Source: Prevotella sp. (GTDB lineage Bacteria > Bacteroidota > Bacteroidia > Bacteroidales > Bacteroidaceae). Taken from it: a stretch of 36,157 nt of DNA. Positions 1 to 8,417 of this stretch are shown piece by piece (the first letter of the stretch is position 1; every line of letters starts with the position of its first letter). The stretch covers positions 1-36,157 of the forward strand of contig JAILPA010000138.1 of the NCBI GenBank assembly GCA_024690505.1, in the 5' to 3' direction. The position numbers and the translations under genes are program-made. Below the pieces are notes generated by a model. That model was not told the DNA's origin and made no database searches. It saw nothing but the letters and a program-made list of their open reading frames with translations.

Positions 1-243
1 AGATTCATATATAGCTGCATCTGTTTTCCCATTAGTGTTAATGGCATTAGTGTTTTTGTAAAATGCAGTTGAAAGGAATTCTATCACAAGATTTTTGTTA
101 TGCTCCTCGCTTTCATTTGCATTTACATTCTTCAGCATCTTCCGCATTGCTTCTTTGAAACCTATAATCTCAGTTTCTCCGACAGACTGTTTCAGATACG
201 CTTTGTTTACAGCTTGACTTGGACGGAATTCATTGTTTTCCAT
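1..243 (-). CDS. N-terminal fragment of a type IIG-like restriction-modification protein (DUF7149-like), runs off the window
   Basis: The 81 visible codons start at an ATG complementary to 241-243 and stay open to the window edge. The peptide begins MENNEFRPSQAVNKAYLK and continues with an ESEEHNKNLVIEFL stretch and a TNGKTDAAIYES end. In my recollection this matches the N-terminal (DUF7149) region of large Bacteroidota Eco57I-type proteins that combine an endonuclease and an adenine methyltransferase. No methyltransferase motif is visible because the gene is cut, so the activity is inferred from the N-terminus only. The DNA is clearly more AT-rich than the rest of the window, as expected for an acquired defence module. 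A damaged HTH gene ends 11 bases upstream on the same strand, which suggests an operon. Confidence 0.66.
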   Translation of the reverse strand, partial: MENNEFRPSQAVNKAYLKQSVGETEIIGFKEAMRKMLKNVNANESEEHNKNLVIEFLSTAFYKNTNAINTNGKTDAAIYES

Positions 244-254
244 TATATATAATA

Positions 255-565
255 TTACTTCGACGACACTAATAATTCCCTCACATCTACATCAAGGTGA
301 TGTGCAATCTCGTAGAGTTCTCGCTTAGGCGAGCGACAAGGTCGAATTTTCCACACATTGGCTGCACCTTGTTGGTCATCCTGCATGAAACAGTACTGAT
401 GCTGTGGCCCATCTGTTCTGAGAGCCAAGTGCCAGTCCTTTCTTTCTCAGCCAAAACAATCTTGACCTGCGGTCGAGCCTGCTCCCACTCGGCAGAGTCG
501 AAACTAACTTCACTCTGCACTCGCTTACTCGCAGCCTTTAGCCTGTTATATTTGTGAATTTCCAT
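255..565 (-). pseudogene. Helix-turn-helix (XRE-like) regulator with frameshift, upstream of the restriction gene
   Basis: The open frame starts at 565 (MEIHKYNRLKAASKRVQSEV) and contains an HTH core, roughly residues 33-66, with KIVLAEKERTGTWLSEQMG followed by STVS and TNKVQP. That is the usual pattern of small Bacteroidota XRE-type DNA-binding proteins. The frame then drifts and stops at 287. A neighbouring frame downstream encodes KRELYEIAHHLDVDVRELLV and ends at a TAA at 255-257, which is the normal tail of this family. One missing base near 325-327 (CTAAGCG read as CTAAAGCG) joins the two. The stretch just before (PMCGKF) also looks disturbed, so there may be more than one indel. The gene may encode a controller of the adjacent restriction gene. 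Pseudogene or sequence error cannot be separated here. Confidence 0.68.
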
Positions 566-607
566 TTGCTTTTAGTTATTCTTGTCCAACATTGAGCGTA
601 CTGTGCG

Positions 608-615
608 CAAATATA
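608..615 (-). promoter_or_regulatory. Putative -7 box (TATATTTG) for the HTH/restriction operon
   Basis: On the minus strand TATATTTG matches the Bacteroidota TAnnTTTG -7 consensus and lies 43 bases upstream of the HTH start at 565. No convincing TTTG -33 box is seen at the usual 19-21 base spacing. Confidence 0.4.
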
Positions 616-1072
616 ATCAAAAATATCGAGGTTATGATAATTCGTGAACATAAATTAAGAAAAAGAGCGGTCTTTTCTCTTAATATGGTATCATTCCGCA
701 TGGATTTCTACTTGCAATACCATTGAAGGGTGTAGCCTAATAAGCACTTTTCTGTGGAGTGCCACACAAAGATGTTTGTCTGCTTTCTGATGAGCAAGCT
801 CGGCAGACATTAAGATTTGTTTCCTTGAATTGAACGCAGTGCCTACGAGGTAATCGGCTTGCCGCTTCGCTTGTCGAAGAACTGCTGACGAGCTTCAAAA
901 GCGTCATCACAAAGATGAAGGAGAATTTCCTCGTTTTTCCCTTGATTGCCTTTATTTCAGGCCGAATTGCGTTAATCTTCCAAAATCCGTCTTTTGTTAC
1001 AGACTTTTTTCGTAACTTTGCCATCAAAGATGGCGAACTTACTCCATCTCGGCAAAAAAAGAAACGAGTTTC

Positions 1073-1103
1073 TTTGTTTTGCTCTCGATTTTTCGTAACT
1101 TTG
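1073..1103 (+). promoter_or_regulatory. Bacteroidota-type promoter of the LptF/LptG-like gene
   Basis: TTTG at 1073-1076 and TAACTTTG at 1096-1103 are separated by 19 bases, matching the TTTG/N19-21/TAnnTTTG consensus. The predicted start of transcription is about 10 bases before the ATG at 1120, giving a very short leader. An 8+8 palindrome at 1058-1075 overlaps the -33 box and could be an operator. Confidence 0.65.
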
Positions 1104-1119
1104 CAGGCCGAAAGACAGA

Positions 1120-3033
1120 ATGTTTCGCATAAAGAAGTTAGACATCTTCGTTGCCAAGCAGTTCCTGCTGCTGTTCGTGGCCACGTTCTTCATCTGCCAG
1201 TTTGTGCTGATGATGCAATTCCTGTGGCGCTACGTCGACGACCTCATAGGCAAAGGCCTGACGATGGATGTGCTGGGACAGTTCTTCTGGTTCATGGCGC
1301 TGATGCTGGTGCCCCAGGCACTGCCGCTGGCCATTCTCCTCAGCTCGCTCATCACCTATGGCAACCTGGGCGAGAGCTCGGAGCTGACGGCCATCAAGGC
1401 CGCCGGCATTTCCCTCATGCAGAGTATGCGGTCGCTCATCGTACTGGTGATTCTGATAGCGGGTCTGTCGTTCTATTTCCAAGATGTGATAGGGCCCAAT
1501 GCCAACAAGCAGTTCGGCCAGCTGCTGCTCTCGATGAAGCAGAAGAGTCCTGAGCTGGAGATTCCTGAGGGCGTGTTCTACGACGGCATACCCAACACGA
1601 ACCTCTATGTGGAGAAGAAGGATATGCAGACGGGCCGCCTCTACGGACTGATGATATACCGGCAGTCGGGCTCGTTTGAGGATCAGGCTATCATCCTGGC
1701 CGACTCGGGTATGCTTCAGTCGACGGCCGAGAAGAAACACATGAGGCTAACGCTGTGGAGCGGCGAATGGTTTGAGAACATGAAGAGTCAGGACATGGCG
1801 GGAGCAGCCGAGGTGCCCTATAGAAGGGAGTCGTTCGTGGAGAAGCAGATACTGCTCGACTTCGATGCCGACTTCAACCTGGCCGATGCCAGCGGTATTG
1901 CCGCCAACGCGAAGGCGAAGAGCAACAAGCAGATACTGCACGACCTGGACTCGATACGCCAGGAGGCCGACTCGATAGGCCGGCGAGCCTACGAGGACGC
2001 ACAGCGCTATACGTTCCGCGTGCCGGAACTGTCGCGCGAGGACTCCATACGCCTGGCGATGGCCGTAGACAGCCACCAGATGCCCAACATCGACAGCTTG
2101 TTGCAGCAGCAGAACGGCGACGTGAGGCGTGAAGTGGTGAAAAATGCGGCACGTGCAGCGCAGAACGTGGTGAACGACTTGCAGCTACACATAGAAATGG
2201 CGAAGTACATGGGCCGGCAGGAGCGAATGCACGAGATAGAGTTCATAGGCAAGTTCACACTGGCCCTGTCGTGCATCATCTTCTTCTTCATCGGAGCACC
2301 GCTGGGCGCCATCATCCGCAAGGGCGGACTGGGCGTGCCCGTCATTATATCGGTCATCGTCTTCATCGTCTACTACATCTTCGAGAACTCGGGAATGCGC
2401 ATGGCACGCGACGACAACTGGACGGTGTGGTTCGGAAAGTCCATCAGCACCATGGTGCTGGCACCGCTGGCCGTGTTCTTCACCTACAAGGCCAACAACG
2501 ACTCGACCGTGTTCAACATGGATGCCTATCGACTGTTCTTCATGCGGGTGTTCGGATTGAGGCAGAAGCGAAACGTGGTGAAGAAGGAGGTCATCATAGA
2601 CGAGCCCGACTATACGGCCGACGCAGAGCAGCTGGCGGCCATCAATTGCAGCATAGAAGACTACAGCCGCGAACACAGACTGCTGCGCTGGCCTAATCCG
2701 TTCAAGGTGTTCTTCAGACCAGGCGACGACCGCCAGATCATTGAGCTGAACGAACGCCTGGAGGCGACTATCGACGACCTGCAGAACTCGCGCGACAAGC
2801 ATGTGATTCATCTGCTGAACCAATACCCTGTGGTGGCAACACATGCACACACCAGACCCTTCAGACAGCGCTGGCTCAATGCCATCGTAGGACTCGTGCT
2901 GCCGCTGGGCATCTTCTTCTACTTCCGTATGCTGCGCTTCCGTTTCCGGTTGTACAAAGACCTGAAGACCGTCACCAAGACCAGTCAGCGCATCATCACC
3001 CAGATTGAACACATTATCGGCAAGAATCAATAA
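1120..3033 (+). CDS. LptF/LptG (YjgP/YjgQ) family permease
   Basis: The 637-residue inner-membrane protein probably forms the permease part of the Lpt machine that extracts lipopolysaccharide from the inner membrane. Residues about 10-120 contain three hydrophobic helices ([20 protein letters not shown], then the [19 protein letters not shown] region). A periplasmic segment follows with [20 protein letters not shown], typical of the LptF/G jellyroll. Further helices lie near 372-460 ([23 protein letters not shown]). The family is about 360 residues in proteobacteria; here there is a long insert before the second membrane block and a charged tail of about 150 residues with one more helix near 590-610, a layout I recall from Bacteroidota homologues. 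Whether it corresponds to LptF or LptG is not decided by the sequence. It has its own promoter, and ribBA follows after 11 bases. Confidence 0.88.
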   Translation: MFRIKKLDIFVAKQFLLLFVATFFICQFVLMMQFLWRYVDDLIGKGLTMDVLGQFFWFMALMLVPQALPLAILLSSLITYGNLGESSELTAIKAAGISLMQSMRSLIVLVILIAGLSFYFQDVIGPNANKQFGQLLLSMKQKSPELEIPEGVFYDGIPNTNLYVEKKDMQTGRLYGLMIYRQSGSFEDQAIILADSGMLQSTAEKKHMRLTLWSGEWFENMKSQDMAGAAEVPYRRESFVEKQILLDFDADFNLADASGIAANAKAKSNKQILHDLDSIRQEADSIGRRAYEDAQRYTFRVPELSREDSIRLAMAVDSHQMPNIDSLLQQQNGDVRREVVKNAARAAQNVVNDLQLHIEMAKYMGRQERMHEIEFIGKFTLALSCIIFFFIGAPLGAIIRKGGLGVPVIISVIVFIVYYIFENSGMRMARDDNWTVWFGKSISTMVLAPLAVFFTYKANNDSTVFNMDAYRLFFMRVFGLRQKRNVVKKEVIIDEPDYTADAEQLAAINCSIEDYSREHRLLRWPNPFKVFFRPGDDRQIIELNERLEATIDDLQNSRDKHVIHLLNQYPVVATHAHTRPFRQRWLNAIVGLVLPLGIFFYFRMLRFRFRLYKDLKTVTKTSQRIITQIEHIIGKNQ

Positions 3034-3044
3034 TAACCATAGCT

Positions 3045-4253
3045 ATGCAAAAATTTACACTGAATACCATTACTGAGGCCATCGATGATTTCCGCGAAGG
3101 ACGTTTTGTCATCGTGGTCGACGACGAAGACCGTGAGAACGAGGGCGACCTGATATGTGCCGCTGAGAAGATAACGCCCGACATGGTGAACTTCATGCTG
3201 AAGTATGCCCGTGGACTGCTATGTGCACCCATCACCATCAGCCGCAGCGAGGAGTTGCAGCTGGAACATCAGGTGCAGGAGAATACATCGCTGCTAGGCA
3301 CGCCATTCACCGTCACCGTAGACAAGATTGAGGGCTGCACAACTGGCGTCAGCGCACACGACAGGGCTGCCACCATACGCGCACTGGCCGACCCCGCCAG
3401 CACACCGCAGACCTTCGGGCGACCAGGACACGTGAATCCGCTCTATGCTCAGGACAACGGCGTGCTGCGCAGAAGCGGACACACCGAGGCTGCCATCGAC
3501 CTGTGCAAGATGGCTGGACTGTATCCAGCAGGAGCACTGATGGAGATTATGAACGACGACGGCACTATGGCACGGATGCCCCAACTCGTGGAGTTCGCAC
3601 AGCAGTGGGGACTGAAGATCATCACCATCAAGGACATGATTGCCTACCGCCTGCAGCGGGAGAGTCTTGTGGAGCGTGGACAGGAGGTCGATATGCCCAC
3701 CGAATGGGGGCATTTCAGGCTGATTCCATTCCGCCAGAAGTCGAACGGGCTGGAACACATGGCACTGGTGAAAGGGGAATGGCAGGAGGATGAACCCGTG
3801 CTGGTGAGGGTGCACTCGAGCTGCGCCACGGGCGACATACTGGGCTCGCGGCGATGCGACTGCGGCGAACAGCTGCATCGTGCCATGCAGATGATTGAAA
3901 AGGAAGGACGCGGAGCCTTGGTCTACATGATGCAGGAGGGTAGGGGAATAGGCCTGATGAACAAGATTGCCGCCTACAAGCTGCAAGAGGAGGGCTACGA
4001 CACTGTGGACGCCAATGTGCATTTGGGCTTCAAACCCGACGAGCGCGACTACGGCTGTGGGGCGCAGATACTGCGACAGCTGGGAATACAGAAGATGAGG
4101 CTGCTGACAAACAACCCCGTGAAGCGCGTGGGACTGGAGGCCTACGGACTGGAAATAGTGGAGAACGTGCCCATAGAGGTGACGCCCAACGAGTACAACC
4201 TGCGCTACCTGAAGACGAAACAGCAGCGCATGGGGCATACTCTTCATATCTGA
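3045..4253 (+). CDS. ribBA: Bifunctional 3,4-dihydroxy-2-butanone-4-phosphate synthase / GTP cyclohydrolase II
   Basis: This 402-residue cytoplasmic enzyme catalyses both entry reactions of riboflavin synthesis: ribulose 5-phosphate to dihydroxybutanone phosphate, and GTP to the pyrimidine intermediate. The N-terminal RibB half (about 1-200) shows the acidic [11 protein letters not shown] metal/substrate loop, [10 protein letters not shown] and [11 protein letters not shown]. The C-terminal RibA half (about 205-400) shows the zinc site [18 protein letters not shown], the [16 protein letters not shown] motif and [17 protein letters not shown]. All key residues are present and the length is normal for RibBA. 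The gene follows the permease by 11 bases and is probably co-transcribed. No FMN riboswitch is evident in that short gap. Confidence 0.96.
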   Translation: MQKFTLNTITEAIDDFREGRFVIVVDDEDRENEGDLICAAEKITPDMVNFMLKYARGLLCAPITISRSEELQLEHQVQENTSLLGTPFTVTVDKIEGCTTGVSAHDRAATIRALADPASTPQTFGRPGHVNPLYAQDNGVLRRSGHTEAAIDLCKMAGLYPAGALMEIMNDDGTMARMPQLVEFAQQWGLKIITIKDMIAYRLQRESLVERGQEVDMPTEWGHFRLIPFRQKSNGLEHMALVKGEWQEDEPVLVRVHSSCATGDILGSRRCDCGEQLHRAMQMIEKEGRGALVYMMQEGRGIGLMNKIAAYKLQEEGYDTVDANVHLGFKPDERDYGCGAQILRQLGIQKMRLLTNNPVKRVGLEAYGLEIVENVPIEVTPNEYNLRYLKTKQQRMGHTLHI

Positions 4254-4289
4254 GCCAAAACGAATAATAACTAAACCTAAAGAGAAAAC

Positions 4290-5192
4290 ATGATGGAAAA
4301 GTGTTCAGTTTGCGGCGCAAGCATCAACGACGACGTGATGGTTTGCCCTAATTGTGGATCACCAATAGCACAGCAGGAAACACCAGTGCAGGAAAGTGAC
4401 GGCGGAGACGAAGGTACTGCCACCGTCAAAAGCGGCTCACAGCCAATCATCGTATCGGACGATGAAGGGGGGAATGAGACGGTTGTAGCAGGGAGTGCTC
4501 CCGCGACGACACCCAAGAAGAAAAGTAAGAAGGGACTGGTGTGGACACTCGTCATCCTGCTTCTGCTCGCCGCTGTAGGCGGGGTGGGGTATTATCTCTA
4601 CTCCCAAGGGATGCTTGACGATCTGCTGGGCAAACACCACAAGAGTGAAAAAGTGGATGACGACGAAGACGATGAGGATGATGCCGACAATGACGATGAA
4701 GACACTGTCAGCCTGACCGACGAGGATGAGATGGAGGAAGAGGATGTCGAAGATGTCATTGAAGAGGAGACGCTGATTGACGAAGGAAGTGACGACCAGA
4801 TGGAAGACATGACGCAGGAAGAAGTGCAGCCGGTGCCCGAGCGCCCGACAGCTCCCGTCACCCATACCGAGCCGGCACAGCCCACACGACAAGAACAGAC
4901 ACCGCCGGCACGGCAGGAGGAAACACCGGTGCGCATACAGCCAACACCGCCGGCTCAGCCATCGGTAACATACGTCACCGTCACCACAAACATTCCGAAG
5001 GCAATGGTAATCATCGACGGACAAGATGTGGGATGGGCTCCCTGGAACGGGCAACTGGCACCGGGTACGCATACGTTTGCCTTGAAAGCCAAGAACAAGG
5101 ACAGACTAAGAACGCAAGACTTCACCGTGCGCATTTCGGGACAAAGCCAGACGGTGCCCATTAACGTACCTGACCCGTCGGTCTTCCAGTGA
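4290..5192 (+). CDS. Zinc-ribbon membrane protein with acidic linker and C-terminal PEGA domain
   Basis: This 300-residue protein is modular. Residues 1-30 form a zinc ribbon with paired CSVCG and CPNCG knuckles. A membrane helix lies at about 78-100 (LVWTLVILLLLAAVGGVGYY). Residues about 110-170 are an extreme Asp/Glu run, followed by a Pro/Gln/Thr-rich linker to about 228. The C-terminus (about 228-300) is a PEGA-like surface domain with IPKAMVIIDGQDVGWAPW and LAPGTHTF. The topology suggests a cytosolic ribbon and an envelope-facing PEGA domain. The function is unknown; a role in envelope sensing or assembly is only a guess. Two ATGs in tandem (4290 and 4293) could start it; an AAAGAGAAAAC leader precedes them. 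Confidence 0.82.
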   Translation: MMEKCSVCGASINDDVMVCPNCGSPIAQQETPVQESDGGDEGTATVKSGSQPIIVSDDEGGNETVVAGSAPATTPKKKSKKGLVWTLVILLLLAAVGGVGYYLYSQGMLDDLLGKHHKSEKVDDDEDDEDDADNDDEDTVSLTDEDEMEEEDVEDVIEEETLIDEGSDDQMEDMTQEEVQPVPERPTAPVTHTEPAQPTRQEQTPPARQEETPVRIQPTPPAQPSVTYVTVTTNIPKAMVIIDGQDVGWAPWNGQLAPGTHTFALKAKNKDRLRTQDFTVRISGQSQTVPINVPDPSVFQ

Positions 5193-5254
5193 TGACTTAG
5201 GGTACTCCCAAAGCAACTCATAAACAAGAAGACAAGAAAAAAAGTCAGCTTATA

Positions 5255-5286
5255 TTTCGCTAAAATGAAATAATTGAGTAATTTTG
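5255..5286 (+). promoter_or_regulatory. Putative promoter of the aminotransferase gene
   Basis: TAATTTTG at 5279-5286 fits the -7 consensus; TTTC at 5255-5258 is a weak -33 at 20-base spacing. The ATG lies 28 bases downstream, at 5315. Confidence 0.5.
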
Positions 5287-5314
5287 CACGCTGAAACAAA
5301 CAAAACGAAAGAAT

Positions 5315-6529
5315 ATGCCACAACTCTCTAACCGTTTGCAACGTCTTGCACCATCGGCCACTCTGGCAATGTCGCAGAAAAGCGCCGAGATGAAAGCGCA
5401 GGGCATTGACGTAATCAATATGAGTGTGGGCGAGCCCGACTTCAATACGCCCGACCACATCAAAGAGGCAGCAAAACTGGCAGTAGACCAGAACTACTCG
5501 CGCTACTCGCCAGTGCCGGGATACCCCGAACTGCGACGTGCCATTGTCGACAAGCTGAAGCGCGAGAACGGACTGGACTACTCGGTCAACGAAATACTGG
5601 TGTCGAACGGCGCAAAGCAAAGTGTATGCAACACAGTGATGGCACTGGTAAACCCAGGCGAAGAGGTTATTATACCTGCTCCATACTGGGTCAGTTATCC
5701 ACAGATGGCACTACTCGCAGGGGGAACGCCCGTCTTCGTAGAGGCTACCTTTGAACAGAACTTCAAGATGACGCCCGAACAGCTTGAGGCTGCCATCACG
5801 CCACGCACCAGACTGCTGATACTCTGTTCGCCAAGTAACCCCACAGGCTCTGTATATAATAAAGAGGAATTGCGCGCGCTTGCGAACATCATATTAAAAT
5901 ATAAGGATGTTTACGTGCTGGCCGACGAAATCTATGAGCATATCAACTACGTGGGCCGTCACGAGTCGATAGCACAGTTCCCGGGCATGAAAGAGCGCAC
6001 CATCGTGGTCAACGGCGTCAGCAAGGCCTACGCCATGACGGGCTGGCGCATCGGATATATCGCAGCTCCGGAATGGATAGTGAAAGGCTGCAACAAATTG
6101 CAAGGACAGTACACCAGCGGACCGTGCTCGGTCAGCCAGAAGGCTGCTGAGGCTGCCTATGTGGAAAGTCAGCAGTGCGTGGAGGATATGCGGAAAGCAT
6201 TTGAACGCAGACGTGACCTCATCGTCATCCTCGCAAGGCAGATTCCCGGTCTGGAAGTGAATGTACCAGAGGGGGCTTTCTATCTCTTCCCCAAGTGCAG
6301 CTCGTTCTATGGCTCTTCATTGTGTCGCGATGGCATCGTAACTAACCAGACAATTGAGAACAGCACCGACCTGGCCATGTACCTCCTGGAGGAAGCCCAT
6401 GTGGCTACAGTCGGGGGGGACGCCTTTGGCGATCCTGCCTGCTTTCGCATGAGCTATGCCACCAGCGATGACAACATCCGTGAGGCCATGCGACGCATTG
6501 CCGAAGCACTGGCTAAATTGAGAAAATAA
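5315..6529 (+). CDS. PLP-dependent aminotransferase, aspartate aminotransferase-like (class I)
   Basis: This 404-residue cytoplasmic enzyme probably transfers amino groups between aspartate or another amino acid and 2-oxoglutarate. Fold type I motifs are in order: SVGEPDFNTPDHI near the N-terminus, YSPVPGYPELRRAI, SNGAKQSV, PAPYWVSYPQM, CSPSNPTGSVY with the conserved Asn, DEIYEHINY, and the PLP-lysine motif VSKAYAMTGWRIGY. The C-terminal domain holds EGAFYLFPKCS and the Arg of CFRMSYATS that normally binds the alpha-carboxylate. Length is typical of the subgroup Ib aminotransferases. Substrate specificity cannot be set from sequence alone. It has its own promoter, so it is probably transcribed separately from the zinc-ribbon gene. 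Confidence 0.92.
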   Translation: MPQLSNRLQRLAPSATLAMSQKSAEMKAQGIDVINMSVGEPDFNTPDHIKEAAKLAVDQNYSRYSPVPGYPELRRAIVDKLKRENGLDYSVNEILVSNGAKQSVCNTVMALVNPGEEVIIPAPYWVSYPQMALLAGGTPVFVEATFEQNFKMTPEQLEAAITPRTRLLILCSPSNPTGSVYNKEELRALANIILKYKDVYVLADEIYEHINYVGRHESIAQFPGMKERTIVVNGVSKAYAMTGWRIGYIAAPEWIVKGCNKLQGQYTSGPCSVSQKAAEAAYVESQQCVEDMRKAFERRRDLIVILARQIPGLEVNVPEGAFYLFPKCSSFYGSSLCRDGIVTNQTIENSTDLAMYLLEEAHVATVGGDAFGDPACFRMSYATSDDNIREAMRRIAEALAKLRK

Positions 6530-6583
6530 AATAAATTCAGAGTTAAACGTTGTTAAATCTGCCGTCAGTATGCATTTTTGTGC

Positions 6584-6591
6584 TATCTTTG
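6584..6591 (+). promoter_or_regulatory. Putative -7 box (TATCTTTG) of the exbB operon
   Basis: TATCTTTG matches TAnnTTTG and lies about 116 bases before the exbB ATG. It leaves an unusually long leader for this window. No clear -33 box is seen. Confidence 0.5.
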
Positions 6592-6604
6592 CGGTTGATT
6601 CTGG

Positions 6605-6636
6605 CGCGAAGAGGGCTGTTATAGCCCCCCTTTGCG
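6605..6636 (+). promoter_or_regulatory. Leader hairpin near the 5' end of the exbB operon transcript
   Basis: GGGCT (6613-6617), loop GTTAT and AGCCC (6623-6627) form a core stem; CGC (6605-6607) with GCG (6634-6636) and the AA/TT pairs between extend it. The hairpin begins only a few bases after the predicted transcription start, so it may stabilise the mRNA or act in regulation. It is not a terminator because it lacks a T tract. Confidence 0.5.
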
Positions 6637-6707
6637 AGCATAACTAACGCTATATCGATTATTTACAACTCAATCTATTTAATAACTTAAAAACAAAATT
6701 ATCATTT

Positions 6708-7556
6708 ATGGCTAACACACAAGTAGCTGCTCCCGCAGCAAAGAAAGCCCCTAAGGCTAACGGAACAAGCAGAATTGGTATCAAGGATGCTATCTGGGTA
6801 ATCGTCATTTGCGGTATCATCGCATTTGCAAACTTCTTCCTCAACCTCGGTAGCGCCAGCAACTTCGAGGGTGGCGACACTAACGGCAGTCCTCTGAACA
6901 TCTGGGGTACCATCTTCAAGGGCGGTATCATCGTGCCTGTGATTCACACGCTGTTGCTCACCGTGCTCTTCATGGCTATCGAGCGCGTCATCGCTCTGAG
7001 CAAGTGCATCGGTAAGGAAAAGCTCGCCACATTCGTGGGCAAGATCAAGAAGGACATCAAGGCTAAGGACTTCGATGCTGCTCTGAAGGATTGCGACAAG
7101 CAGGGTGGAAGCGTTGCCAACGTCGTTCGTGCTGCTGTGATTGCTTATCAGCAGGCTGACCAGACCACTGGCATCAAGAAGGAAGTGAAGATTGCCCGCA
7201 TCCAGCAGGCTCACGAAGAGGCTATCGCCGTTGAGATGCCTACGCTCACAATGAACCTTCCCATTATCGCTACCATCGTTACTCTGGGTACGCTGACCGG
7301 TCTGCTCGGTACTGTGGTAGGTATGATCAAGTCGTTCCAGGCTCTGGCTCAGGGCGGTGGCGGTGACTCCGTCGAGCTGTCGGCTGGTATCTCTGAGGCT
7401 CTGATTAACACGGCCTTCGGTATCGGTACTTCTTGGCTCGCCGTTGTGTCTTACAACTTCTTCACCAACCGCATCGATAAGATTGCGTTTGCACTGGACG
7501 AGATTGGTTATTCAATTGCACAGACCTACGCTGCTACTCACGCCGAAGAAGCTTAA
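6708..7556 (+). CDS. exbB: MotA/TolQ/ExbB proton channel family protein
   Basis: This 282-residue inner-membrane protein is the proton-channel subunit of the Ton complex, which converts proton-motive force into movement of TonB. Hydrophobic segments lie at about 27-47 (DAIWVIVICGIIAFANFFL), 75-97 (VPVIHTLLLTVLFMAIERV), 183-208 and 228-252. The core motif GTLTGLLGTVVGMIKSFQAL followed by LSAGISEALINTAFGI is the family signature. A low-complexity Ala/Lys/Pro N-terminus of about 20 residues precedes the first helix. It is the first gene of an operon with two exbD genes and tonB. Confidence 0.95.
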   Translation: MANTQVAAPAAKKAPKANGTSRIGIKDAIWVIVICGIIAFANFFLNLGSASNFEGGDTNGSPLNIWGTIFKGGIIVPVIHTLLLTVLFMAIERVIALSKCIGKEKLATFVGKIKKDIKAKDFDAALKDCDKQGGSVANVVRAAVIAYQQADQTTGIKKEVKIARIQQAHEEAIAVEMPTLTMNLPIIATIVTLGTLTGLLGTVVGMIKSFQALAQGGGGDSVELSAGISEALINTAFGIGTSWLAVVSYNFFTNRIDKIAFALDEIGYSIAQTYAATHAEEA

Positions 7557-7593
7557 TTTCCCGCTTAGTCCAATCTAAAACCCATTTACGACT

Positions 7594-8415
7594 ATGGCTA
7601 AGTTGAAAATTAAGAAGAACGACGTCTGGATCGACATGACTCCTATGTCGGACGTGATGGTGCTGCTTCTCACATTCTTCATGCTGAGTGCAAACTTCGT
7701 GAAGAACGAGGTGGTGAAGGTGCAGACACCTGCGACAAAGACGGAGTCAAAGGTCCCCAAGAACGCAACGCTCGACATCATGGTTAAGCCCGACACCCTG
7801 AACAAGGGTGCTGCAAACGAGCAAATCGTTGGCAGAGTTTATCTTGGTACCGATAAGGTTGCGACAATGGACAGCGCTCTGAACCTTTTACTTAAGGTTC
7901 CTCAGTTTAAGAGCACTGCCGATGCTATGAACGATGAGCTGAGAAAGTCATTCCTTGCCGAAACGCAGATTGGTATTCCCATGAAGGATGTGGCAGCTTA
8001 TCTGAAGAAAACTCACGAGGAGCGTGTGAAAGACCTGAAGACCAATGCTGGTCTGATCAAGCAGGGCAACGACATTCACTATATGTTCCTCGACAGCTTG
8101 GTAGAGTTGTCCTCGCCTATTGGCCCCGGTGGTAAGACCGGTATCATTCAGGTAGGCACCTACAGTGAGTTTGAACTCTGGGTGAAGGCTATGAAGATTG
8201 GTTACAAGCAGTGGCGTGCAGCCTACGTTGAGAAGGAGAAGCCCGATGCTCTCGCACTGGCTGATATTCCTGAAGAACTGGACATCTGCATCAAGGCTGA
8301 CAAGGCTACGCCCTATATCACCTTCAGAACCGTGATTAGTGAGCTTCAGGACATCAACGAGAGCCACTATAAGCTTCTTACACAGTATAAGAAAGAAGAA
8401 CAAAAGAAACAGTAA
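7594..8415 (+). CDS. exbD: Biopolymer transporter ExbD, first copy
   Basis: This 273-residue ExbD/TolR-family protein pairs with ExbB in the proton channel. A short cytoplasmic tail leads into a single helix, WIDMTPMSDVMVLLLTFFML, in which Asp20 corresponds to the proton-carrying Asp of the family. The remainder is a periplasmic domain of about 240 residues, roughly twice the usual ExbD size, which I recall as common in Bacteroidota. The C-terminus contains the SPxxPYITFRTVISELQDI-like end of the fold. It follows exbB after 37 bases; a second exbD begins 2 bases after its stop, implying translational coupling. Confidence 0.93.
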   Translation: MAKLKIKKNDVWIDMTPMSDVMVLLLTFFMLSANFVKNEVVKVQTPATKTESKVPKNATLDIMVKPDTLNKGAANEQIVGRVYLGTDKVATMDSALNLLLKVPQFKSTADAMNDELRKSFLAETQIGIPMKDVAAYLKKTHEERVKDLKTNAGLIKQGNDIHYMFLDSLVELSSPIGPGGKTGIIQVGTYSEFELWVKAMKIGYKQWRAAYVEKEKPDALALADIPEELDICIKADKATPYITFRTVISELQDINESHYKLLTQYKKEEQKKQ

Positions 8416-8417
8416 CT

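Larger units (their letters stand above)
566..1119. other. Intergenic region without a convincing gene
   Basis: This 554-base divergent gap holds the minus-strand promoter of the HTH gene and, at its right end, two TAACTTTG boxes facing the permease gene. Open frames here (for example a minus-strand one of 96 codons at 737-1027) have low-complexity, Ser/Arg/Cys-rich translations with no recognisable domain or ribosome-binding site, so I regard them as non-coding. A small dyad, GCCATC-AAA-GATGGC, lies at 1020-1034 directly after the first TAACTTTG box (1013-1020). Confidence 0.5.

Noticed and set aside
737..1027. Minus-strand open frame of 96 codons
   Set aside because: Translation is low-complexity with Ser/Arg/Cys runs and no domain, no ribosome-binding site; it lies in a promoter-bearing gap.
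3034..3044. FMN riboswitch before ribBA
   Set aside because: The gap to the preceding gene is only 11 bases, too short for an aptamer.
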